This document shows positions 16,944 through 24,436 of a stretch of DNA of 64,000 nt, one piece after another. The notes beneath the pieces are model-generated. The model ran no database searches. It was not told where the DNA came from and saw only the letters and a program-made list of their open reading frames with translations. The stretch lies in assembly GCA_965206675.1 (NCBI GenBank), contig CBDBKL010000005.1:1-64000 (forward strand), read 5' to 3'. The DNA is from CBDBKL01 sp965206675 (lineage in GTDB: Bacteria; Bdellovibrionota; Bdellovibrionia; Bdellovibrionales; JAKFYE01). A program made the translations under genes and the position numbers. Positions within the stretch are counted from its first letter, which is position 1. The number at the start of each line of letters is the position of its first letter.

Positions 16944-17792
16944 ATGCTGGAACCAGTAAGAAAGTCGAAAAAAAAAGATTCGGCAGTCAGTGAAAAAAAG
17001 AGGGCAAATAGTTTAGATGGGAAGCGATGGATTCAAAATTCTATTTCAATCTGGAGCGATATAAAAAAGGATAGCGAAGAACGGAAACTAAATCATCCAG
17101 CTTTATTTCCATGGAGTTTGGCTGCAAAATTAATTGAAACCTTCTCTTCTCATGAGCAAGATCGTGTTCTTGATCCATTTGTTGGAGCCGGATCTACATT
17201 AATTGCTTGTCAAAACCTTGGAAGGTCTGGGGTTGGGATTGATATAAATAAAGAGTATATCAAACTTGCGAAAAATCGTCTTAAAAATTCTGATACTTAT
17301 AAAAATAAAATCTCTGAACAGAAACTCATCCATGGAACAGCAGAAGCTGTCCTTGCTCAAATGGAATCTGAATCCATAGACTTAGTTTTTACCAGTCCTC
17401 CATATTGGAATATCCTTACTCAAAAGAGAACAGCAGATATGAAGAAAACAAGAGATTACTCTAAGCCGGATGGAAATTTAGGACACATAGATTGTTATGA
17501 GGAATATATATTTAGTATTCAAGATATATTTTCTGATATATATAGAATAATGAAAAACAAATCTTACTGTGTGATAAATGTGATGGATATAAGGAAAAAA
17601 AGTCAGTTTTTTCCATTGCATATAGACGTATCTTCTGCTTTACAAGAAATAGGATTTATTTTAGATGATATCATTATTTGGGACAGACGAACAGAGTATA
17701 ATAATCTTCGCCCTCTAGGTTATCCGTATGTATTTAGAATCAACAAGGTACATGAGTTCCTTTTGATCTTTAAAAAGTTGGAAAATGGATAA
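16944..17792 (+). CDS. Site-specific DNA methyltransferase (N4-cytosine or N6-adenine type)
   Basis: A 282-residue amino-methyltransferase. In order it shows a motif X-like HPALFPWSLAAKLI (residues 51-64), the SAM-binding motif I DPFVGAGSTLIA (77-88) with GVGIDINKEYI, and the catalytic motif IV TSPPYW (150-155). The TSPPYW form is most common in N4-cytosine enzymes, but N6-adenine is not excluded. The C-terminal part after 160 is short, leaving little room for a large target-recognition domain. The stop overlaps the next gene by eight bases. With the two genes that follow it forms a restriction-modification-like cassette. Confidence 0.88.
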   Translation: MLEPVRKSKKKDSAVSEKKRANSLDGKRWIQNSISIWSDIKKDSEERKLNHPALFPWSLAAKLIETFSSHEQDRVLDPFVGAGSTLIACQNLGRSGVGIDINKEYIKLAKNRLKNSDTYKNKISEQKLIHGTAEAVLAQMESESIDLVFTSPPYWNILTQKRTADMKKTRDYSKPDGNLGHIDCYEEYIFSIQDIFSDIYRIMKNKSYCVINVMDIRKKSQFFPLHIDVSSALQEIGFILDDIIIWDRRTEYNNLRPLGYPYVFRINKVHEFLLIFKKLENG

Positions 17793-18675
17793 AATAATAG
17801 ATGATCTTGATTTGGCTTATTTTCTTGGCCTTTGTGTTACTCGGGGCGAAATTATACGTGAAAGACTTTCTGTTGGTTTTAGATACAAGACGTCTAGGAT
17901 TTCTCTTCCCCCAGGTTCAGAAAATCTTGCTCGTAAAAGTCGTGAATATGTTGTGGATACTACGCAACTTAAAACAAACTTAGAAAAATTTTTTCAAGTT
18001 GATATAGACATTTCAACAACGGATATTGAATATAATATATCAATGCCAATGAAGGAAGGTTCTTTTCATCAAAAATTAATGGTAAATATTTTAGGCTTTA
18101 AAAATTTTTCTTTTAAAAGATCTATAATACCTAATGCAATTAAATCATCAAAAAATATTGTGAAAGAACACTTTCTTATGGGAGTGGCTGACGCATGTTC
18201 ATGTCCAACATGGGGTGATCGAGATTTCAATAGAAGATGTAGAATTTGCATTGACATACCTTTTGAAAATTGGATTTTACCTATTCAAATTTGTAAGATG
18301 CTTCAAGAGGATTTAAGTATTAGAGTTCATGGTATTTTATGGGGGCATCCAAATTTAAGAACTCCCCAATCACCTAATTCCAAAGCATGGGCGAAAGAAC
18401 ATCGTATTAGAATATTTGCTGAGGAATTTTCCAAAATTGGATTTAGGTTTGAGTTTAAAAAAGACATATTAAATTCTTTTTTAACATGGAACAAGCAACA
18501 GAATTTCAATAATGCTAAATACTGTTGGGTAGATAAAAAAAGTAGAAGAATAAAAGAAAAACCGCATCATTCATTTGAGACAGACAGCAGGATACATAAG
18601 TCAGCTAGGATACACGCGAATTCCTTTCGGGATATTTGCAAAGTTATGGGATGTTGCCAGAAAGATAAACAATGA
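17785..18675 (+). CDS. LAGLIDADG-like DNA-binding protein
   Basis: A 296-residue protein with two helices that resemble the paired LAGLIDADG motif: LAYFLGLCVTRGE at residues 10-22 and EHFLMGVADACS at 128-139. They sit about 118 residues apart, as in a single-chain two-domain homing endonuclease. The acidic residues that bind the catalytic metals are not conserved at the usual last position (R20 and C138). DNA binding is therefore easier to support than cleavage. The region after residue 140 is Cys, Trp and Arg rich. It overlaps the methyltransferase gene by eight bases and the nuclease gene by four. The family assignment is by motif only. Confidence 0.6.
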   Translation: MDKIIDDLDLAYFLGLCVTRGEIIRERLSVGFRYKTSRISLPPGSENLARKSREYVVDTTQLKTNLEKFFQVDIDISTTDIEYNISMPMKEGSFHQKLMVNILGFKNFSFKRSIIPNAIKSSKNIVKEHFLMGVADACSCPTWGDRDFNRRCRICIDIPFENWILPIQICKMLQEDLSIRVHGILWGHPNLRTPQSPNSKAWAKEHRIRIFAEEFSKIGFRFEFKKDILNSFLTWNKQQNFNNAKYCWVDKKSRRIKEKPHHSFETDSRIHKSARIHANSFRDICKVMGCCQKDKQ

Positions 18676-19181
18676 ATGTAAAAAAAGAAGATGAGTTATA
18701 TAAACCTGTTAAGAATTGGCTTAAAAATTTTCTTTTAGAAAATCTTAAAACAGATTTCGTAAAGACATATATAGGAGCAAATGAATCACTTTCCAAAATT
18801 TTATCACGAGAAGATTTTGGATCACAAATTAAAGATCTAGACTTCTTCGGATTTAAAATAGATGTGTTTGGAGTGGTAGAGATAAAGCAGAGCTTACGTC
18901 TTATCATTATCGAATGTAAGAAGGATTCTATAGGACTAGTTCATTTAGGGCAATTGTTAGGGTATTCTCAAATTATTATGCCATGGCGTTCAATTTTACT
19001 GTCCCCTCAAGGTGTAAATTCTAGTTTAAATAAATTTATAACAATTCATAAAATGGATCATTTACTGAGATATGGCCAAGATGGGAAGATTTCTATTTGT
19101 AAATGGGATGTTGATAAAGGGCGACCAGATTTTTCTAGGGTACTACCAACAGGGTCAATGGATCCTATTTCATTTTTTTAG
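18672..19181 (+). CDS. PD-(D/E)XK-fold nuclease
   Basis: A 169-residue protein with the core of the restriction-endonuclease fold: D64 in KIDVFGVVE, then the E81-C-K83 motif in LIIIECKKDS, and a following helix with Q94 (LGQLLGYS). The N-terminal helix (EDELYKPVKNWLKNFL) is usual for this fold. It is small and has no visible DNA-recognition domain. The start overlaps the LAGLIDADG-like gene (ATGA). In this setting it is best read as the restriction nuclease of the cassette. An alternative role is housekeeping repair, which the context makes unlikely. Confidence 0.75.
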   Translation: MNVKKEDELYKPVKNWLKNFLLENLKTDFVKTYIGANESLSKILSREDFGSQIKDLDFFGFKIDVFGVVEIKQSLRLIIIECKKDSIGLVHLGQLLGYSQIIMPWRSILLSPQGVNSSLNKFITIHKMDHLLRYGQDGKISICKWDVDKGRPDFSRVLPTGSMDPISFF

Positions 19182-19182
19182 A

Positions 19183-19377
19183 CTAAAGCTCTGCTTCAGG
19201 TGAAGACTCAGGGAGATTTTTTTGAGATTCGGTGGCTGATTTGGCAAATTTTAGGAAAGCATCCGCATTATCAAACTCATCAAAACATTCTTCATGTGCT
19301 GGAAAAGACTGGAATTCTAATGCCAAATCAGTAATTTCTTTTGGATCTAAATATTCATTACAAACTATACATTTCAT
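19183..19377 (-). CDS. Small CxxC...HxxxC zinc-binding-like protein
   Basis: A 64-residue frame convergent with the nuclease gene, with a single base between the stops. The N-terminal CIVCNEYLDP and the later HEECFDEF give a CxxC...HxxC arrangement that could hold one zinc, as in small treble-clef or LIM-like folds. The C-terminal half is acidic and probably disordered. The ribosome site is weak. Its place at the cassette border suggests an accessory or regulatory part, but no function can be assigned. Confidence 0.55.
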   Translation of the reverse strand: MKCIVCNEYLDPKEITDLALEFQSFPAHEECFDEFDNADAFLKFAKSATESQKNLPESSPEAEL

Positions 19378-19572
19378 ATTATGAGTTTTTTATAGTGATT
19401 GATTTCATATGTCAACTTAGTCTATCTTAAATTAAATTTATTATAAGGTCAAAAATATTTAGTGTTTAGAATAGCTTAAGTGGTGTTTTACGTCATAATA
19501 AATAGTTGCCAGTTATGTTTTATTAATAAAGAAATGAACATGGAATTTTGAATAAAAATAAAAGGAAAGATT

Positions 19573-21054
19573 ATGTATGTTCTTTGTTTAGATCAAGGCA
19601 CAACGGGAACAACAGTTGCCTTTCTTAATCAAAGGGGAGAATTTTCAGTCCCTACTAATCAAGAATATCGTCAAATTTATCCTAAACCAGGCTGGGTGGA
19701 ATCTGACCCCGAAGAAATATGGAAAAGTGTCACATCAACTATTACTGAAGCAAAAAGAAAAACGGGCGTAACAGATGCCGAAATTCAAGCCATTGGCATA
19801 ACAAACCAAAGAGAAACAGTTATTGTATGGGATCGTAAAACAGGTCGACCCATTTATAATGCCATCAGTTGGCAGTGCCGTCGCACTGGGCCTTTCTGTG
19901 ATCGTTTGAAAAAATCTAAAAACACGCAACGTCTTATTCAAAAAAAGACAGGATTGGTTATTGATCCCTATTTTTCGGCCTCAAAAATACGTTGGATTTT
20001 AGATCGTGTTTCAGGAGCGCGTGAAAAAGCCAAACGGGGTGAGCTAGCCGCAGGGACAATAGATACATTTTTAATGTGGAGGCTTTCGGGTGGACAGATT
20101 CATGCCACAGATGTTTCCAATGCTTCACGTACACAGCTAATGAATATAAAAACAGGTCAATGGGATGAAAAGCTTTTGAATATATTTGGTCTTCCTAAAT
20201 CTATTTTACCAACCATTTATCCCTCAAGTGGTGTGTTTGGAATGACGGCTAAACATTCTTTTCTGCACTCCGGAGTTCCTATCTCCGGTGTGGCTGGAGA
20301 TCAACAGGCAGCTCTTTTTGGGGGAGCTTGTTACAGAGAGGGAGAAGCAAAGTGTACATATGGGACGGGAAGTTTTATTCTTATGAATACAGGTCATAAT
20401 ATGACCCCTTCAAAAGCAGGACTGTTAACCACTGTGGCCTGGCAATTAACCGGAGAGAAAAAACTCACCTATGCTCTAGAAGGATCTGTTTTTATTTCAG
20501 GGGCTGCTGTTCAATGGTTACGAGATGGTTTGGGAATTTTAAAATCGTCTTCTGAGGTGGAAAGCTTAGCCAAGACAGTCTCTTCCACAGAGGGAGTGGA
20601 ATTTATCCCTGCACTTTCAGGACTGGGTGCACCCTACTGGAATCCGCAAGCTCGTGGAGTGATAAGTGGAATCACTCGCGGGACAACAAAGGCTCATATT
20701 GCAAGAGCTACCCTTGAGGCTATGGCCTTACAAAATGCCGAAATTTTAAAATGTATGGAAAAAGATCTTAAGAAAGATTTAAAAGTTCTAAAAGTTGATG
20801 GAGGAGCCTGTGCCAACAATCTTCTTATGCAACTGCAGTCAGATTACTTGGGTATAAAATTAATTCGTCCCAAATGTATTGAAACGACAGCTTTGGGTGC
20901 AGGGCTTCTTGCTGGTTTAGGTATCGGTTTATGGAAAAACAAAAAAGAAATCAAAACACTTTGGAAAAGCGAAAGAGAGTTTAAACCTTGTATGACATCT
21001 AAAGCGCGCCATCTGCGGTTTAAAACCTGGAGAGCAGCTTTGAAAAAGTTGTAA
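19573..21054 (+). CDS. glpK: Glycerol kinase
   Basis: GlpK phosphorylates glycerol to glycerol 3-phosphate. The FGGY-kinase motifs are complete: the phosphate-binding DQGTTGTTVAFL at the N-terminus, GITNQRET, SWQCRRTG, GVAGDQQAALFG, TYGTGSFILMNTG and the C-terminal DGGACANNLLMQLQSD. Length is 493 residues, as usual. An AAGGAAAG ribosome site precedes the ATG. It stands alone: no glpF or glpD is nearby, and an R1 repeat follows the stop directly. Confidence 0.97.
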   Translation: MYVLCLDQGTTGTTVAFLNQRGEFSVPTNQEYRQIYPKPGWVESDPEEIWKSVTSTITEAKRKTGVTDAEIQAIGITNQRETVIVWDRKTGRPIYNAISWQCRRTGPFCDRLKKSKNTQRLIQKKTGLVIDPYFSASKIRWILDRVSGAREKAKRGELAAGTIDTFLMWRLSGGQIHATDVSNASRTQLMNIKTGQWDEKLLNIFGLPKSILPTIYPSSGVFGMTAKHSFLHSGVPISGVAGDQQAALFGGACYREGEAKCTYGTGSFILMNTGHNMTPSKAGLLTTVAWQLTGEKKLTYALEGSVFISGAAVQWLRDGLGILKSSSEVESLAKTVSSTEGVEFIPALSGLGAPYWNPQARGVISGITRGTTKAHIARATLEAMALQNAEILKCMEKDLKKDLKVLKVDGGACANNLLMQLQSDYLGIKLIRPKCIETTALGAGLLAGLGIGLWKNKKEIKTLWKSEREFKPCMTSKARHLRFKTWRAALKKL

Positions 21055-21057
21055 ATT

Positions 21058-21190
21058 CTACGGACTGTCGAAAAGGCATCATTTACTTCGTTGCAATCAC
21101 CCAAACACTCACTCCGACGTAGGAAAAACTACGCCTCCGTTCGGTTTGGGCTTGCACGCCTCGTATCTGATACCTTTTCGACAGTCCTCC
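21058..21190. repeat. Palindromic repeat R1, copy b (most complete)
   Basis: This is the best copy of R1. A 19-base terminal sequence GGACTGTCGAAAAGGCATC at 21062 is mirrored by GATACCTTTTCGACAGTCC, ending at 21187, with one mismatch. The interior carries TTACTTCGTTGCAATCACCC, the ACGTAG/CTACG mini-hairpin and CCTCCGTTCGGTTTGGG. The element of about 126 bp starts a few bases after the glpK stop. Terminal inverted repeats with no coding capacity fit a MITE or a REP-like element. Confidence 0.88.
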
Positions 21191-21202
21191 TATTTTGGAT
21201 CA

Positions 21203-21246
21203 AAAGGTAAATCATTTACTTCGTTGCAATCACTCTACGCTTCAGA
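21203..21246. repeat. R1 fragment, copy c
   Basis: ATCAAAAGGTAAATCATTTA followed by CTTCGTTGCAATCACTC repeats the left third of R1 a few bases after copy b. The rest of the element is absent. It suggests nested or tandem insertion at a preferred place, or a partial duplication. Confidence 0.7.
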
Positions 21247-21833
21247 AAATTCACTCTCTATCGTAATTCATATACCTATTTCTCGACTTAAGTTTGAAAC
21301 AAAAAATACCCTTCCTTAAAATAGTTTGATTGCATTAACTATCAGAGATAGTAAAAGATAGAAGATAGTTTCAAAACAGTTAAAAAGAGACGATTTCCTG
21401 TGAATTAGATCCTGATTTATAAAAAAATCAAATCACTTTGAAAAATGAGAGAACGTCTCAACTGTGTATGATGATAGTAGAGGCTTGAAATCAGCAATTT
21501 ATAGCTTGGAAATTCGTTCTCAAAAATAGAATCTCTACTAGCGGCTTTTTATTATAAAGTAAAGGATGTTTTACTACATTTAGAGCATTGAAAGCCTTTA
21601 AGAAAAGTTCCCAATCAAACGTAAAAAAGAAAATCGTATAAAAAGTTATAGTGAAACATCTGAATTAATGTATTTCGGATCAATGTCCGAATATCGGACT
21701 ACTTATTTTCTGAAAGCTCATTATTTTTGTTCTAAAGCAGGTATGCCCTTTGCTTTTACCTTTGTTTGATTCGCTCACTTTCAAGGAGATCGTCTGAGTT
21801 TTGCAGAGTCTTCGGTGAGTAAAACTGGAGGGC
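21247..21833. other. Non-coding stretch with an R2 remnant and palindromes
   Basis: No convincing gene lies here. At about 21590-21640, GCCTTTAAGAAAAGTTCCC and the next 30 bases resemble the right end of R2 copy b and its flank at 13.2 kb. At 21675-21699, TCGGAT and then GTCCGA-ata-TCGGAC give three related half-sites, two of them a perfect six-base palindrome. AACTATC/GATAGTT repeats occur near 21340-21375. The stretch looks like decayed repeat DNA upstream of the Rpn gene. Confidence 0.5.
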
Positions 21834-22880
21834 ATGGGTAAAATGAAAAACAAGAAACAATCTTATATTAAATTAAGCCAGGATCTAATGTTTAAGGCCT
21901 ACTTTACAAGAGACGAAAATCTTCTTCGCTCTCTACTGAAAACCTTTCTTCCCCTTCCCTCAGATAAAGACATTGAAAAAATTGATATCCTAAACCCTGA
22001 GATCCCACCTGAAGTCGAAAAGCAAAAACAAATCATCTTAGATCTAAAACTGGAACTAAACACAGGCGAGAAAATCAACGTTGAAATGCAATCTGCCTAC
22101 AAGAAAGGCTTTCTCTCAAGAATACTCTTCTACTGGGCCAGACTTTATACAGAAGGCTTCAAGCAGGGAAAAGAGTATGAAAAACTTCATCCTACGTACT
22201 CTTTGATCTTCACTGAATTTTCAGTCTTTAAACAAACTCAAGACGTTGTCACTAGCTTTTCTTTACTCTCAGATAAATCACCTCACTTTTGCCTCAATAG
22301 AGATTTAAGAATAGTGTTTGTAGAACTTTCTAAGTTTAAAACACGTCTAGAGGGTTTAATTGATTTAAGAGACCATTGGTGCTATATTATTAGACATTCA
22401 AGTCAAATAAAAGAGAGTGAATTAGAGCAGTTGGCTCAGAAGAATAAGGAGATGAGGAAAGCTATGGGACTTTTAAAGGATATGTCATTAGAAGATAAGT
22501 TGAGGTGGCAGGAAGAGGATCGTCTTAAAGCTATTAGTGATGATAAGGCTGAAAAGGCTTGGGCTCGTGAAGTGGGAATGAAAAGGGGATTAAAAGCAGG
22601 TAGAAAAGCGGGACTAAAAACAGGTAGAAAAGAAGGCTTAAAACTAGGTAGAGAAGAAGGAATCAAACACGGGCTAAAAGAAGGAATAGAAAAGGGAATA
22701 GAACAGGGTAAGAAAGAGGGTAGGGCAGAGGGATTAGAAAAAGGTAAACAAGAAAACCTTCGACAAATCGTTTTCAGAATGTTCGAGAAAGGTGCTGATC
22801 TTCATACTGTACAAAAATTTACTGGTTTATCTAAGACGGAAATCCAAAAAATCCAAAAAATCCAAAAAGAAAAAAGATGA
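21834..22880 (+). CDS. Rpn-family (PD-(D/E)XK) recombination-promoting nuclease or transposase-like protein
   Basis: A 348-residue protein of the Rpn/PDDEXK_2 group. It has the opening LSQDLMFKAYF, a core with LDLKLELNTGEKINVEMQ (the E-x-Q form of the nuclease motif) and the FYWARLYTEGFKQG helix. Residues 250-310 form a highly repetitive tail of GRKxGLKxGR/GIEKGIEQG units, typical of the group and probably helical. The end repeats KIQKIQKIQK. A GGAGG site lies just upstream of the first of two close ATGs (21834 and 21843). Relatives cut DNA and promote recombination. It stands alone, with no transposon ends recognised. Confidence 0.85.
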   Translation: MGKMKNKKQSYIKLSQDLMFKAYFTRDENLLRSLLKTFLPLPSDKDIEKIDILNPEIPPEVEKQKQIILDLKLELNTGEKINVEMQSAYKKGFLSRILFYWARLYTEGFKQGKEYEKLHPTYSLIFTEFSVFKQTQDVVTSFSLLSDKSPHFCLNRDLRIVFVELSKFKTRLEGLIDLRDHWCYIIRHSSQIKESELEQLAQKNKEMRKAMGLLKDMSLEDKLRWQEEDRLKAISDDKAEKAWAREVGMKRGLKAGRKAGLKTGRKEGLKLGREEGIKHGLKEGIEKGIEQGKKEGRAEGLEKGKQENLRQIVFRMFEKGADLHTVQKFTGLSKTEIQKIQKIQKEKR

Positions 22881-22979
22881 AAGATATATGGAATTAACTC
22901 CAGTATTTAAAAAAAATGGGTTTGAATGTCTAGTTTGTTAAAGAGGACTAGTTTAGAAAAAAATCAAAATAGCGAAAAC

Positions 22980-24383
22980 TTAAAAACATTCATTGAGGTC
23001 TTTTAATGTTTTTATCCACTGGCACTGACTGCTATTAAATTTAAAGTTTTTGAGATGCTTTCGGTTTGCCTCTGGAAGAATGAATTTTTTAAATCCAAGT
23101 TTTTCACCCTCCTTCAGTCGCAGTTCTGGAAAAGAAACAGGGCGAATTTCTCCCGTTAGACCAACTTCTCCAAAACAGAGAGTGTGAGGGGGTAAAGCTT
23201 TTTGTTTTTTTGAAGATAAAAGAGATAGGGCAACAGCTAAATCTGCGGCAGGCTCTTGAAGTCTTAACCCCCCGACGACATTAATAAAGACATCCTGCCT
23301 GTGAAAGTCTGTCTCTAATTTTTTATCCAAAACGGCACAGAGTAAATGAACACGTTGATTGTCAAACCCTATAGCTGTCCGCCTGGGCATGGACATATAT
23401 GTGACTGTTGTTAAAGCTTGAACTTCACAGAGAACAGGACGTGTTCCCTCCATTGTAGCCAGAACAGAGGCTCCCACTTGGGCATGGCTGCGTTCTTCTA
23501 AGAAAAATTCAGAAGGGTTATTGACTTCATTCAAACCCTCACTGTTCATTCGAAATACACCCATCTCTTGAGTGGCACCAAATCTGTTTTTTAAAGAGCG
23601 CAAAATGCGAAAGGGATGTCCCAAATTTCCTTCAAAGGATAAAACGGCATCCACCATATGTTCGAGAACTCGTGGTCCTGCAATTTGTCCATCTTTTGTG
23701 ACATGTCCAATAATAAAGACGCAAATATTTTCACTCTTTGCAAGAGCCATCAGAGCAGCCGCACATTCTCTCACTTGAGAAACACTGCCAGGAGCTGCAT
23801 TCAAATCTGAAAGATAAACTGTTTGAATGGAATCAATAATAACAAGATGGGGGGATTTCGTTTTAATGAAATCTAAAATAACTTCCAATTGGCTTTCGCT
23901 AGCAATAGTTACGTTTTTGGAACGAAGGCCTAATCGCTGTGCACGTAAAGTTGTTTGAGCGGGAGATTCCTCTGCCGAAAGATAGAGAACATTTAAATCA
24001 TTCAATCGCGCTATTCCCGCCGCCATTTGAAGAAGGAGTGTGCTCTTTCCAACCCCTGGATCTCCTCCGAGTAGGACAAAACTTCCAGGAACAATGCCGC
24101 CACCCAGTACGCGGTCTAATTCTTTATAAGCTGTATGATGACGAACGGGTTGAGAAGATTCTTTGACTGTTTCATTCAGATTAAAGGTCTCAATGGCATG
24201 ATTGCCGGAGGCTTTTTTCCCAATAGTCCAACCTCTATTTTGACCTCGACTTTGATCAGGGAGGCTTTTCTCCTCAACAAGAGAATTCCATGACCCACAG
24301 TCAGAACAACGTCCTTCCCATTTTGGCCTTTGAGCACCGCAGCTCTGACAAACATATTGAGATTTTAACTTCAATTTTGCCAT
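22980..24383 (-). CDS. radA: DNA repair protein RadA (Sms)
   Basis: RadA is a RecA-like ATPase and helicase that promotes branch migration in recombinational repair. All domains are present: the N-terminal zinc finger (CQSCGAQRPKWEGRCSDCGSW), Walker A GDPGVGKST, the RadA-specific LKNRFG motif, and the C-terminal Lon-like domain with GGLRLQEPAADLAVALSLLS. The length of 467 residues is standard. It is transcribed divergently from the Slt gene across 53 bases. Confidence 0.97.
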   Translation of the reverse strand: MAKLKLKSQYVCQSCGAQRPKWEGRCSDCGSWNSLVEEKSLPDQSRGQNRGWTIGKKASGNHAIETFNLNETVKESSQPVRHHTAYKELDRVLGGGIVPGSFVLLGGDPGVGKSTLLLQMAAGIARLNDLNVLYLSAEESPAQTTLRAQRLGLRSKNVTIASESQLEVILDFIKTKSPHLVIIDSIQTVYLSDLNAAPGSVSQVRECAAALMALAKSENICVFIIGHVTKDGQIAGPRVLEHMVDAVLSFEGNLGHPFRILRSLKNRFGATQEMGVFRMNSEGLNEVNNPSEFFLEERSHAQVGASVLATMEGTRPVLCEVQALTTVTYMSMPRRTAIGFDNQRVHLLCAVLDKKLETDFHRQDVFINVVGGLRLQEPAADLAVALSLLSSKKQKALPPHTLCFGEVGLTGEIRPVSFPELRLKEGEKLGFKKFILPEANRKHLKNFKFNSSQCQWIKTLKDLNECF

Positions 24384-24436
24384 GAAATAGGGGTATCATT
24401 ATTTCCACATAAAAGTGAATCATAAAGTGAGGTGTT

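Noticed and set aside
17785..18675. Intein or group I intron homing gene
   Set aside because: The gene is free-standing and does not interrupt another frame; its overlaps with the two flanking genes fit an operon.
22600..22760. CRISPR-like short tandem repeats
   Set aside because: The repetition is in the coding tail of the Rpn gene and follows codon phase; there are no spacers. No CRISPR array was seen in the window.
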